A program made the position numbers and the translations under genes. This document shows positions 1 to 8,501 of a DNA stretch of 64,000 nucleotides, piece after piece; the stretch's first letter is position 1, and each line of letters opens with the position of its first letter. The notes under the pieces are model-generated. The model worked only from the letters and a program-made list of their open reading frames with translations, did not search any database and was not told where the DNA came from. Source of the stretch: Fibrobacter sp. UWP2 (lineage in GTDB: Bacteria > Fibrobacterota > Fibrobacteria > Fibrobacterales > Fibrobacteraceae); assembly GCF_900141705.1 (NCBI RefSeq), contig NZ_FQYM01000007.1, positions 53,836 through 117,835 on the forward strand. The letters are read 5' to 3'.

Positions 1-2
1 CT

Positions 3-1166
3 CCGGCGCACACCATCGCCGCAGTGATGCCCATGCCCGAGAACCTCTCGGAACTTGTATTTGCCGGGATGCTCGCCGGAAGGCGTTTCCGTTACTTTAT
101 CCATGACGGTTACGTGATTTCGAGCGATGCCGATTTCTGCATTTTAGGCGAAGTCGCCCCCGATTTGAAACCCGAAGGGCCGTTTGGCGACCACGTGGGC
201 TACTACTCTGGCAAGCACCCGTTCCCTTACCTCAAGGTAAAAAAGGTCCTCTGTAAAAAAGACGCCATTTATCCATTTACCGTTGTGGGACGCCCGCCCA
301 AAGAGGACACGCTCTTTGGCAAGTTCATCCACCAGATTACGCGTCCCATGGTACCTGCATCGATTCCCGGCGTGCACGCGGTCCATGCAGTCGACGCCGC
401 CGGAGTGCACCCGCTCTGCCTAGCCTTGGGAAGCGAGCGGTTCCGCCCCTACGCGAGCCGCGCAGAACGCGAACCGATGGAGCTCTTGAAAACAGCCAAC
501 GCGCTGCTCGGCTTCAATCAGGTCTCGCTCAGCAAGTACCTGATGCTTGCGGCCAAAGAAGACAACCCCAACTTGGACGTTTGCGACGTGCCCGCCTTTT
601 TTGAGCACATTCTGGAACGTATCGACTTCAAGCGCGATTTGCACTTCCAGACTTCGACCACCATCGATACGCTGGACTACACAGGCACTTCGCTGAACCA
701 CGGTTCCAAACTCGTGATAGTCGCCGCCGGCGAAAAGCGCCGCCTGCTCAGGAATTTTGAAGCCGACTTGGCAACGCTCAAACTGCCCGAAGGTTTCACT
801 GCCGTCAAGAACGTGATGAACGGCGTCATCGCCGTCGAAGGGGCTGGCGACATCCAAAAACTTTCAAACGAACTGGATCATTGGCCTTTCAAGGAGAACT
901 ATCCCTGGGTCAGCATCGTAACCAACCTGAACGAAATCCAGAACATCGACGACTTTTTGTGGGTGACCTTCACTCGCTCGGACCCGGCGCAAGACGTTCA
1001 TGGCTTAAACGAGCAAGTCGCAAACAAGCACTGGTCCATAGATGCCCCCATGATTGTAGACGCCCGCATCAAGCCGAGGCACCAAAAAATATTGAACGTT
1101 CCACCCCAAGTAAAAACACGCGCCAAAGAAATCTTGAAGGCGGCAGGCATCGGAGGAATCACCTGA
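3..1166 (+). CDS. UbiD-family decarboxylase, 5' end cut off by the window
   Basis: The frame is open from the first bases and reads AHTIAAVMPMPENLSE, an internal stretch of UbiD proteins, so the N-terminal part lies outside the window; about 387 residues are visible. The motif PEGPFGDHVGYY matches the conserved UbiD segment that carries an active-site glutamate. GRPPKEDTLFGK also fits. The family uses prenylated FMN to decarboxylate aromatic or unsaturated acids, classically in ubiquinone or menaquinone synthesis; the substrate here cannot be told. The C-terminal extension past the E. coli UbiD end is typical of the longer homologues in FCB bacteria. The stop codon overlaps the next gene's start (TGATG), so the two are probably co-translated. 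Confidence 0.88.
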   Translation, partial: PAHTIAAVMPMPENLSELVFAGMLAGRRFRYFIHDGYVISSDADFCILGEVAPDLKPEGPFGDHVGYYSGKHPFPYLKVKKVLCKKDAIYPFTVVGRPPKEDTLFGKFIHQITRPMVPASIPGVHAVHAVDAAGVHPLCLALGSERFRPYASRAEREPMELLKTANALLGFNQVSLSKYLMLAAKEDNPNLDVCDVPAFFEHILERIDFKRDLHFQTSTTIDTLDYTGTSLNHGSKLVIVAAGEKRRLLRNFEADLATLKLPEGFTAVKNVMNGVIAVEGAGDIQKLSNELDHWPFKENYPWVSIVTNLNEIQNIDDFLWVTFTRSDPAQDVHGLNEQVANKHWSIDAPMIVDARIKPRHQKILNVPPQVKTRAKEILKAAGIGGIT

Positions 1167-2818
1167 TGCTTTCGACCTGTTCCCGCTCGTATAAAAAGAT
1201 TGCCGTAGCAGCATTGCTCGCGTTTTTCGCGTTCGCCCCCGCCGCCGAGAACCTCCCAGACGTCGCTAGCCATTGCGGAACCATGCACGCCGTCATCAAA
1301 CGCCAAAAGAATAAAGGCAAAATGACGGCAGCGAGGAAGTTCACGTCCAATTGCGAACCTGAGGCCTATTACGATACCGTATACACCCGCAAAACGAAAC
1401 ACTTCGAAATATTCTATACGCTGAACGGCGTCCACGCCACCACCGCGGCCTTTGTCGACAGCGTCGCCGCCAGCATGGAAAAAGCCTGGGACCACCATGT
1501 AGGCAAGCTGGGCATGAAAAAGCCCATTGGCGGAAGCGTCTCGTACCACTTTCAAAAGAACATCGACTCCGGGCTTTACCCTGTCGAAATCGTCGACCTG
1601 TACAACGTGAGGAATGCAAGCGTCGTGGGCACCGACCAGTGCACCGCCGGCTGCTTTGGCATCACCCACCCCACCGACTACAACGACCCGCAAAAAACTG
1701 AAATCTTATTGGACAACGACTTTTATTATGTACCCATCAACGCCTCCAGTTTGACCTACGACAGCGTCACGGTCAACGACGACATTTGCAAGTACGCGGT
1801 CGCCACCGCCGAACTAAAAAGCGTCGAACGCTCGTATGTACGCGATTGGGGCATGGGCATTCGCGTCACCGCCTTCCATGAACTCTACCACGCCGTACAG
1901 CTCCGCTACATGAGCGTCGACTACTGGTCCTTTTGGTTCGAAGCATCCGCCTCGGGCATCGAAGAAGTTGCCGCACCCGATGTGGACGACTACATTTCGC
2001 ACGTAGGCTCGGTATTAAGAAGTCCAGGGCTCCCTTTGGACAACTACCCCGACGACTACGGCCTTGGAATCCTGTACATTTACCTGTATTTCCACTTTGA
2101 CGCAATGTTCGACAAAAAAATTTGGGAAGGATTCGCCAAAGACCCCAATACCAATTTCCAGGGGCAGCTTTCCAAAGTGCTCCGCGAGCGGAATTTATCT
2201 GCAGACAGCGTTTTCCACGACTTTTCGACCAAGATTTCGTTCGCCGGCAAGCGCAGTTTGGCTGTAGATTCCAACCTGTGGATCAACGCCGATCAGCCCA
2301 AGTGGCCCGAAGCCCTGTTCAAGGAGGCTCCCACCGCGGCGCCAGACATGGAAAAGTTCTCGTTCCAGTATTACACGGCAGACGACATGGACTTCAGCAG
2401 TTTTAAAGGCAAAGCGAGCGCGGTCCAATACAGCAACGGCAAGGCGACCGTTACGCCAATCATCAACACCTCCACCTTGGACAAAATCCGGTCGCAATCT
2501 TTAAAGTACGATTCCCTCGTTTGGGTTTTTAGCCGTTTCGCCGATTCCGATTACATTCCCGAGGTGGTCAAAGATTCAACGCTACGCGCCTACCCCACGC
2601 CTTGGCGTAACGGCAACCTGTGCTTTACACCGCTTCCCAAAGGAAAAAAATTCATTGAAATCCGCAACCGTCGTGGCGACCTCGTGATGCGTGAAAATTA
2701 CACGCACAGCACCCACTGCATTGACGAATCGACAGTGAAAGCAAAAATGGTCCCCGGACTCTACCGGTTCCGCGCCGGCGCCCACGGGCGCAGCCAAGAC
2801 ATGATGATCATTTACTAG
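1166..2818 (+). CDS. Secreted protein with HExxH zinc-peptidase-like motif
   Basis: A 550-residue protein. The ATG at 1166 is chosen over upstream starts because GGAGGA lies at 1152-1157, the ATG overlaps the UbiD stop, and it begins a signal peptide (basic Arg/Lys then a hydrophobic stretch ending near APAAEN). Around residue 236 is FHELYHAVQ, followed about 23 residues later by WFEASASGIEE, the spacing of a gluzincin HExxH...E metal site. The last ~75 residues (YPTPW... then IEIRNRRGDLV ... PGLYRFRAG) resemble a type IX secretion sorting domain with a short beta-sandwich. Protease activity and export route are inferences; I do not recognise a named family. It could also be a catalytically inactive substrate-binding relative. 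Confidence 0.8.
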   Translation: MLSTCSRSYKKIAVAALLAFFAFAPAAENLPDVASHCGTMHAVIKRQKNKGKMTAARKFTSNCEPEAYYDTVYTRKTKHFEIFYTLNGVHATTAAFVDSVAASMEKAWDHHVGKLGMKKPIGGSVSYHFQKNIDSGLYPVEIVDLYNVRNASVVGTDQCTAGCFGITHPTDYNDPQKTEILLDNDFYYVPINASSLTYDSVTVNDDICKYAVATAELKSVERSYVRDWGMGIRVTAFHELYHAVQLRYMSVDYWSFWFEASASGIEEVAAPDVDDYISHVGSVLRSPGLPLDNYPDDYGLGILYIYLYFHFDAMFDKKIWEGFAKDPNTNFQGQLSKVLRERNLSADSVFHDFSTKISFAGKRSLAVDSNLWINADQPKWPEALFKEAPTAAPDMEKFSFQYYTADDMDFSSFKGKASAVQYSNGKATVTPIINTSTLDKIRSQSLKYDSLVWVFSRFADSDYIPEVVKDSTLRAYPTPWRNGNLCFTPLPKGKKFIEIRNRRGDLVMRENYTHSTHCIDESTVKAKMVPGLYRFRAGAHGRSQDMMIIY

Positions 2819-2836
2819 CGAATTGTAAAAGCGACG

Positions 2837-4441
2837 CTACAGCAACTCGCTAATCCAAGGGAACAGATTGTCCTTTTTCTCCAGGCTCGCAAGCAAGCTG
2901 GTGTCGGGATGCTTGCGGCTCATGACGACTGCCGCCGTGGCAGCTGCATAAAGGGCGCACACGTTTTTGTAATGGCCATTCTGGCGGGACTTCGCGTAAT
3001 CGGCAGCCGACTTGTTGTGGATCATGAACGCCCAGTCCGAAGCCTGGAACAGAACCAGCTCACGGGCCATTTGCGCATAAAAGCGTTTTTGAAGTTGGTT
3101 TTGCGCCGACTTAGAATTATCAATGCGAAGTTTCATCTCATTCATCATCGCCCGCATGCGGAAGAACAGCGGGTACGCCCAACTGACTTCATCGTTCATC
3201 CAAACTTCGCCAAAGCCGCCCTCGCCCCACGAAGAGAATATGGGCGCATGAGTTCCGCCATCGGGTGACTCGTGCATTGTAGATTCAAGCGACGCCATCT
3301 CCACCACGTTGGAACTAGCAGCGCGTTCGAACATCTTCTCGATAAACATCGGGCCTTCGAACCACCAGTGCCCAAAGAGTTCCGCGTCGTAGGGGCACAA
3401 TATGGAGACCTTGTTGCCATCCATGTTCGGAAGCAAATCGGTCACGGTCACCTCGCGGTTCGCCACGAACAGGCGCGCATGATCTTCGACAAGGCGAAGC
3501 GCGTTCCACGGACGGTAAACCTGCTTGTCTTCGCTTCCGGTAATGCGATAATACTTGAGACCGGTTTCTATGGGTGTGTCGCCCGCCATAAAGTAGTCAC
3601 CCAAATACTCGGGATCGCGTTCCGTGGCAATGTCCTTGAAGAATTCGCGGTATTCGGGATGCCCCGGATAGCCGGTTTTGCGGCTCCACACTTCCATGGA
3701 GCTGCTCTGCTCGCGACCCATGCAATAAAGCCCCGCCGGGGTCTTTATTGGCGCAAATACGCCGTATTTGGGCGCGGGTTTTGCCAAAAGCACGCCATGG
3801 GTCTCGAGAAAGAAGTACTCAAACCCAAATTCCGCCAAAATGGAATCCAGGCCGTCAAAGTACCCGCATTCCGGGAGCCACAACCCTTTAGGTCTTTTGC
3901 CGAAGGCGCTCTCGAATGCGCGAACCGTAATGCCGAGCTGCAAACGGATGGCGTCCACGTCGGACTGGTACGCCGGCAAAAAAGGGTGCGTGCCCACGCA
4001 CGTGAGGAGCGTAAGCTTGCCGCGCTCTTCAAGTAGTTTTAACATGGGGACAATTTTACCGTGGCAGACTTTTTCCCAATGGTCTATCAAGGATGTCTGG
4101 CGTCGATAATAAAAATTCACCACGTCCAAGCGGGCGCTATCGTCCTGCAGGCGCACCTTCTCTTTTTCGAGAAGTTCCAGCTGCTTGTGCAAATGGCGCG
4201 TGAACTTTTGCAGCAGCACCTCGTCGGTGAGCATTGCCAAAAGCACCGAGGATATACTCAAGTTGAGCGTCCCCGGCACGCCGCGCTCTTCCAATCGCCA
4301 AAGCATTTGCACCAGGGGCAAATACGTTTCCGACATCGCCTCAAAAAACCAGTTCTCTTCCAAGAACCGGTCATATTCAGGCTCACGCACAAAAGGCAAG
4401 TGCGCATGCAACAGGAGGTGTATTTTTCCAGGTGCGCTCAT
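2837..4441 (-). CDS. GH57 1,4-alpha-glucan branching enzyme (DUF1957 type)
   Basis: A 534-residue protein starting HLLLHAHLPFV, the N-terminal signature of family 57 glycoside hydrolases of the branching-enzyme branch. WLPECGY near residue 190 holds the expected catalytic nucleophile Glu and CPYDAELFGHWW near residue 350 the acid/base Asp, at the same positions as in the archaeal branching enzyme of Thermococcus. The enzyme makes alpha-1,6 branches in glycogen-like glucans in the cytoplasm. ATG at 4441 is preferred over an in-frame TTG at 4444. It lies 9 bp downstream of the DUF4912 gene and is last in a four-gene unit. Its 3' end faces the upstream peptidase-like gene with an 18-bp gap. Confidence 0.92.
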   Translation of the reverse strand: MSAPGKIHLLLHAHLPFVREPEYDRFLEENWFFEAMSETYLPLVQMLWRLEERGVPGTLNLSISSVLLAMLTDEVLLQKFTRHLHKQLELLEKEKVRLQDDSARLDVVNFYYRRQTSLIDHWEKVCHGKIVPMLKLLEERGKLTLLTCVGTHPFLPAYQSDVDAIRLQLGITVRAFESAFGKRPKGLWLPECGYFDGLDSILAEFGFEYFFLETHGVLLAKPAPKYGVFAPIKTPAGLYCMGREQSSSMEVWSRKTGYPGHPEYREFFKDIATERDPEYLGDYFMAGDTPIETGLKYYRITGSEDKQVYRPWNALRLVEDHARLFVANREVTVTDLLPNMDGNKVSILCPYDAELFGHWWFEGPMFIEKMFERAASSNVVEMASLESTMHESPDGGTHAPIFSSWGEGGFGEVWMNDEVSWAYPLFFRMRAMMNEMKLRIDNSKSAQNQLQKRFYAQMARELVLFQASDWAFMIHNKSAADYAKSRQNGHYKNVCALYAAATAAVVMSRKHPDTSLLASLEKKDNLFPWISELL

Positions 4442-4450
4442 CAAGCCTGC

Positions 4451-5614
4451 TTATTCGGTGCGCTTTACAACGATAGGGACGATTGTCGTCGGGAAGTCGC
4501 CATCCTTGTCGGTGGCGAACACCGGGATGATCTTCGTGGAATCCGGAAGGTCTTCTTCAAAGCTGAAGGTGCCATCGGGATTCAGCGGGAACGGTTCGCC
4601 GCGCACCTGCAAGTGAGCGTCCGGGCGCGTACCGCCGTAAACAATCAGGCGGGTCTTGACCCACAGGAAAAAGTCCTTGCCGTAGTTCACGGAATCCTTC
4701 GGGAGTTCAAGCTTATTGCTCTTGAGAGCCGCACTGGAGAGCGCTCCCGAGAACATGGAACCCGAGGAACTCGAAAGGGATTCAAGCCAGTTCTTGGCCG
4801 ACATGCTCGAAAGGCCCGAGCTGTTGAACCCTCCCAGGGCGGCACCGCCCAAGGAGGCCTGCACAAACTTGTTGCCGGCATCAATTTCGGAACCTTCCAT
4901 GGAGAACGGGTGCACCGGAGCGGACTCCACAAGCGGCAAGAACTTGTTGCCGTCGGCAAAGCCCAAAACGGCGACGCAGTTGTCGCTGGCCTTGTTTTCT
5001 ACATACCAGCTGCGGGCATCGGCAGGCACCACCACATCGTGAAACTTGCGCTTTTTGCCACGCTTCACGGTCAAGTCGTTCGAAATGTCGAACAGGCGGA
5101 GAACCAGCTTGCCTTTCCCCTTTTTGGAATTCTTGATTCTCTTTTCGGAAACTTCCCAGAACGCCTGCATCCAGTTCGGATCCTTTTGCATGAGTACCAG
5201 GTATTCGGGGTCAAAGGACTGTGCGAGCGAAGCGCTCTTGGTCACCGGCTTAGCAGCCGCCTTGACGGCAGAAACCTTAACTACCGGTTTTGCCTTTTTG
5301 GCAGTGCTCTTTAAAACAACATCGGTCTGTTCCGTAGCACGCGGGGCGGACCTTGCCACCGGTGCGGCGGTCTTTACAGTCTTGACGGCAGTCTTTATTT
5401 TCGACGTGGTCTTCTTTACAGCTTCCTTCTTGGCGGTGACCTTGGTCGCCACCTTGGCGGCCACTTTCGTCAAAGCGCTTTTAGCCTTTGCGACCGCTTT
5501 TGCCGGAGCAGCTTTCGCAGCGGTCTTCGCCGCCTTTGCCGGAGCAGCCTTGGCAGCGGTCTTCGCCGCTTTTGCCGGAGCAGCCTTAGCAGTTATCGTC
5601 TTTTTCGTAGCCAT
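4451..5614 (-). CDS. DUF4912 protein with Lys/Ala-rich histone-like N-terminus
   Basis: A 387-residue protein in two parts. Residues 1 to ~130 are almost only Ala, Lys, Thr, Val and Pro with repeats of APAKAAKTAAKA, resembling eukaryotic H1 tails and bacterial H1-like proteins. From ~130 (FDPEYLVLMQKDPNWMQAFWEV) comes a DUF4912 domain, with tryptophans and a ligand-binding look. DUF4912 genes often sit beside GH57 glucan enzymes, and here the GH57 gene follows directly, so a role in glucan handling is likely but unproven. The basic tail could bind nucleic acid or a polyanion. AAGGAGG lies just before the ATG. The gene follows the outer-membrane barrel gene by 26 bp. Confidence 0.85.
   Translation of the reverse strand: MATKKTITAKAAPAKAAKTAAKAAPAKAAKTAAKAAPAKAVAKAKSALTKVAAKVATKVTAKKEAVKKTTSKIKTAVKTVKTAAPVARSAPRATEQTDVVLKSTAKKAKPVVKVSAVKAAAKPVTKSASLAQSFDPEYLVLMQKDPNWMQAFWEVSEKRIKNSKKGKGKLVLRLFDISNDLTVKRGKKRKFHDVVVPADARSWYVENKASDNCVAVLGFADGNKFLPLVESAPVHPFSMEGSEIDAGNKFVQASLGGAALGGFNSSGLSSMSAKNWLESLSSSSGSMFSGALSSAALKSNKLELPKDSVNYGKDFFLWVKTRLIVYGGTRPDAHLQVRGEPFPLNPDGTFSFEEDLPDSTKIIPVFATDKDGDFPTTIVPIVVKRTE
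5498..5584 (-). repeat. 36-bp tandem repeat in DUF4912 gene
   Basis: Two complete 36-bp units and part of a third encode the 12-residue unit AAPAKAAKTAAK at residues 11-39. The DNA copies are nearly identical, so unit number could change by slippage and alter the length of the basic tail. Confidence 0.8.
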
Positions 5615-5640
5615 ATAAGCCTCCTTCAGTTCAAACTTAT

Positions 5641-6879
5641 TTAGCGAGCTTGGCCCCAGTTACCTATGCCCATCAGGCCAAGGCGGAGCCCAATAAATGT
5701 TTCTTCCCAATCGCGACCGTTATCCACAAAACGCTTGCCGCCCTGAATGGCAAGATCGACAGTCGTGCCCTTGCGGCCCAACGGGAATCCCGCACCAATA
5801 GAGCCGCCCAACTCGTGGACAGACTCCATGTACCAACCCTTGTACCAGGCGCCGGCACGGTAAGTCATGCGGTCCAAATACGGGTCGTAAAACAGCGGGC
5901 TGCCATCTCGCTGGAAGCCAACCGCCGCCAAAACGTCATTTTGCGTTTCAATCGCATCCGGCATGTCAAAGCTCTTGCCGATGGTCTCGATGTCGCCGTC
6001 CCAGGCGCGCCACTGCAAGTCAGCCATTACGTTGTACCTCTTTTTGAAGCGGAAGTTCATGCCGGTCGCAAGCGTCATGGGCACATCAATTTCACGCGTG
6101 TACTTGGTGGGCACGAGCGTATCCAATTCGCTGAAGCGGAGATTGTATTCTAGGTCGTTTTGCAAAGTGTACGGTGTGGTGAACGAGAAATAGTACGAAG
6201 ACTGACGCCCGCGGTACTGGAGGGCGATCGAATAGTAAGCCGGGTGGTTCTTGATTTCCCAAGTTCCTTCAACATGGTCGGTAATCTTGGAACCCGTCGT
6301 CGCCCAGGATTCGTCCTCGGGGATCTCGCTGTTGTTCGGGCCCAACGTCAAATTGCGTTCGGCGCTTCCCATCACAAAATGAGCTGAGGCGCCCAACGAG
6401 AAGTTGCGGAAATACGGAATTCGAACGGCGTAATTGGGCACAATCTCGTAAACGCTGCTCTGGTACTTAAAGGTCGCCATCGCTGAGGTCGTAGTATCCT
6501 CGACTTCTTCGTCCATAATCGAGGCGTAATGCTGCCACAAAGAAACACCCATCGCCCCAAAGCTCCCCATGGGGAACGAAAGATTGAACGAAGGAATGGT
6601 CACATTATTCGTGGAATAGTAACTGCCTCCCTGCTCAATAGACAAAATGTCCATCAAGAAGTTGATATTGAACACGACCTTGCTATCGAAAGCAATCCTT
6701 GCCGGGTTCGAAAGGGAGATGCCCTCGGCCTCACCCGTTTTGGCTCCACCAGCAAAACCACGACCGGCAGCAGAAGCCATTCCGCCCAGAGTCTGTTCTT
6801 CGCCAAGGGCGTCAAGACCGAGCATGGAAGCCGAAGCACATGCAGCAGCAAAAAGGAGAACACTTAAAATCTTTTTCAT
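5641..6879 (-). CDS. Predicted outer-membrane beta-barrel protein
   Basis: A 412-residue protein with a clear signal peptide (MKKILSVLLFAAACASA) and alternating polar/hydrophobic segments rich in Tyr, Phe and Trp, ending GLRLGLMGIGNW. The early motif GISLSNPARIAF is like the N-terminal plug of FadL/UPF0164-type barrels (the common ...NPAGLA... signature). Function is unknown; transport of a hydrophobic or sugar substrate is possible. Its ATG overlaps the TAA of the lipoprotein gene upstream (TAATG), which suggests translational coupling and a lipoprotein-barrel pair in the outer membrane. Confidence 0.75.
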   Translation of the reverse strand: MKKILSVLLFAAACASASMLGLDALGEEQTLGGMASAAGRGFAGGAKTGEAEGISLSNPARIAFDSKVVFNINFLMDILSIEQGGSYYSTNNVTIPSFNLSFPMGSFGAMGVSLWQHYASIMDEEVEDTTTSAMATFKYQSSVYEIVPNYAVRIPYFRNFSLGASAHFVMGSAERNLTLGPNNSEIPEDESWATTGSKITDHVEGTWEIKNHPAYYSIALQYRGRQSSYYFSFTTPYTLQNDLEYNLRFSELDTLVPTKYTREIDVPMTLATGMNFRFKKRYNVMADLQWRAWDGDIETIGKSFDMPDAIETQNDVLAAVGFQRDGSPLFYDPYLDRMTYRAGAWYKGWYMESVHELGGSIGAGFPLGRKGTTVDLAIQGGKRFVDNGRDWEETFIGLRLGLMGIGNWGQAR

Positions 6880-8285
6880 TATTCATCCCCCCGCTTGGAG
6901 GCTAGCCACAGCTTTAACGTAGCCGGCTGTTTCATTATCTCAGAAAAATCGTAACGGGCGTAGTCAAAGTGCGACAAGAACACAAAGCTGGTATCGCCCT
7001 TCGACGTAATGTAATCGGTATAGGCAGTATCCTTCTCTTGCAGCACCGGATAGCCTAGGCGCATCATGATTTTGAAGGTACGACCATCACTGGCGCGGTT
7101 GATAAAGTTGCGCATGCCGTATGTCACCTGGAGCGTCAAAGAATCACCGTCATGGAACACCATGTTCGGGTGCCCCTCTTCAAGGATAACATCCCTGTTG
7201 AGCTTGTACGCCTCCATTTTACGGTAAGTCCCATCGGCGCTGTCTAGGAAAGAGCCGACCACCACCTGGATGGGATGCCCAATCTCATTTGAGCCCTTGG
7301 AATCGTCACGGGCAAACGTCAGCTGGGCCAACACCACATTCTGGCGCACATCCTCGCCATCACCCACCGTGTACGGGAAGTCGTCACCATAGAATTCAGC
7401 AAGCTTTTTGAGAATCGGCTCCGACGGGAACTCCACGACCAGGGAATCAAACACGCCGCCGTGCAAAATGAGGCAGTCCGAGCAATCCTCCTTGTTCGAG
7501 ATGGCTTCCGCCATGCGGAACGGCGTCATGGAGCGGTAAGTGTATGTGGAATCCGTCAAGGTCGTCAGGCGGAACTGCGGCCCGTAGGTGTAGTTCGGTC
7601 CAAAAATATGGTAGACGTGCTTGGCCTCGGGGGCCGAGATGCGGAGCTGCAGGCGGCAGAAGCTCACCTCGCTACGAATGTCATCGACCAGCGCCGCTGG
7701 CAAGAAGAATGCCAGAAGAGAATCCTTGGAACCCACAGAAATGGAGTAGGTCGTATCGGCACTGCCGTCCTCTTCCCAGTTCTCAATGCTTTTGAGCCAG
7801 GACTTATCCGTTATTTCCATCACATCTTCCAAAAAATCCATGCTCTTGCCGCGGTCGAGTTTCCAGCTCACCGTCATGTTCATGTCTTCTTCAATGGGGA
7901 ACGAATCCGCCGGGAAGGCCTTGGACCTGTAGAAGGAGGGCAACAAGCGCAAAATCAACACCGACGCGGCTGAGTCCGCTTTTTTCAAAGTGGCAAGCAA
8001 GGTCGTGTCAAAGCCAAAGTCAAGCACCAGGTCGTGGGAAATATTGGAGGAACGGCCAAACACCGCCCTGGAGTTCGCGGAATCGGGGAACGTGTCCAAG
8101 AACGCCTCGGCAGAGATCGGGGTCAGGTCTTCGATACTTAAAGATTGGACTTTGTAGCTATCGGGCATTCCCTGATCCGAAAGCCAGCTGCTAAGGGCAG
8201 AATCCTCTGAATCGAACAGGCAGGCCGATAGCGTTAACGCCAAAATCGACAAAAAGGACAATAAAACAACTTTTTTCTTCTTCAC
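6879..8285 (-). CDS. Lipoprotein of unknown function
   Basis: A 468-residue protein. Residues 1-22 end in the lipobox LSAC, so it should be lipidated and attached to the envelope. After the cysteine the sequence is acidic (FDSEDSALSSW) and then shows a long beta-rich region with no motif I recognise. It is first of four same-strand genes (this, barrel, DUF4912, GH57) with spacings of -1, 26 and 9 bp, so all are probably transcribed together from the promoter near 8323-8355. Confidence 0.75.
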   Translation of the reverse strand: MKKKKVVLLSFLSILALTLSACLFDSEDSALSSWLSDQGMPDSYKVQSLSIEDLTPISAEAFLDTFPDSANSRAVFGRSSNISHDLVLDFGFDTTLLATLKKADSAASVLILRLLPSFYRSKAFPADSFPIEEDMNMTVSWKLDRGKSMDFLEDVMEITDKSWLKSIENWEEDGSADTTYSISVGSKDSLLAFFLPAALVDDIRSEVSFCRLQLRISAPEAKHVYHIFGPNYTYGPQFRLTTLTDSTYTYRSMTPFRMAEAISNKEDCSDCLILHGGVFDSLVVEFPSEPILKKLAEFYGDDFPYTVGDGEDVRQNVVLAQLTFARDDSKGSNEIGHPIQVVVGSFLDSADGTYRKMEAYKLNRDVILEEGHPNMVFHDGDSLTLQVTYGMRNFINRASDGRTFKIMMRLGYPVLQEKDTAYTDYITSKGDTSFVFLSHFDYARYDFSEIMKQPATLKLWLASKRGDE

Positions 8286-8322
8286 TCGGTACTCCGTATC
8301 GAATTGAACATTTTCTCGAAGG

Positions 8323-8355
8323 AAAATATAGAAAAAACGACCTGTTTTCGCCCAA
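8323..8355 (-). promoter_or_regulatory. Promoter for the lipoprotein-barrel-DUF4912-GH57 unit
   Basis: Read on the minus strand: TTG (8355-8353), 22 bp, TATATTTT (8330-8323). This fits the TTG/TAnnTTTK pattern seen in front of several genes in this window. The start would be near 8316, about 30 bases before the ATG. Confidence 0.5.
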
Positions 8356-8384
8356 TTTTCCCTTCCAAAAGGCCACCATATCGC

Positions 8385-8420
8385 AATAGACAGCCCCTAA
8401 ACAATAGACAGCCCATAAAC
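8385..8420. repeat. Tandem 18-bp direct repeat in a divergent intergenic region
   Basis: Two adjacent 18-bp copies (8385-8402 and 8403-8420) read AATAGACAGCCCCTAAAC and AATAGACAGCCCATAAAC, with one difference. They lie between two divergent lipoprotein genes, upstream of both promoter regions, where an operator could be placed. Confidence 0.7.
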
Positions 8421-8501
8421 ATAACGCCAACGGAAAAAATTCAGCGCTACGTGCACCCTGTTCAAAAAAACATATTTTTAGTACAAAGTAGGAAATCGCT
8501 C

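Noticed and set aside
4061..5314. 417-codon plus-strand frame across the GH57 and DUF4912 genes
   Set aside because: It spans parts of two well-supported minus-strand genes and their junction and has no ribosome binding site or recognisable domain.
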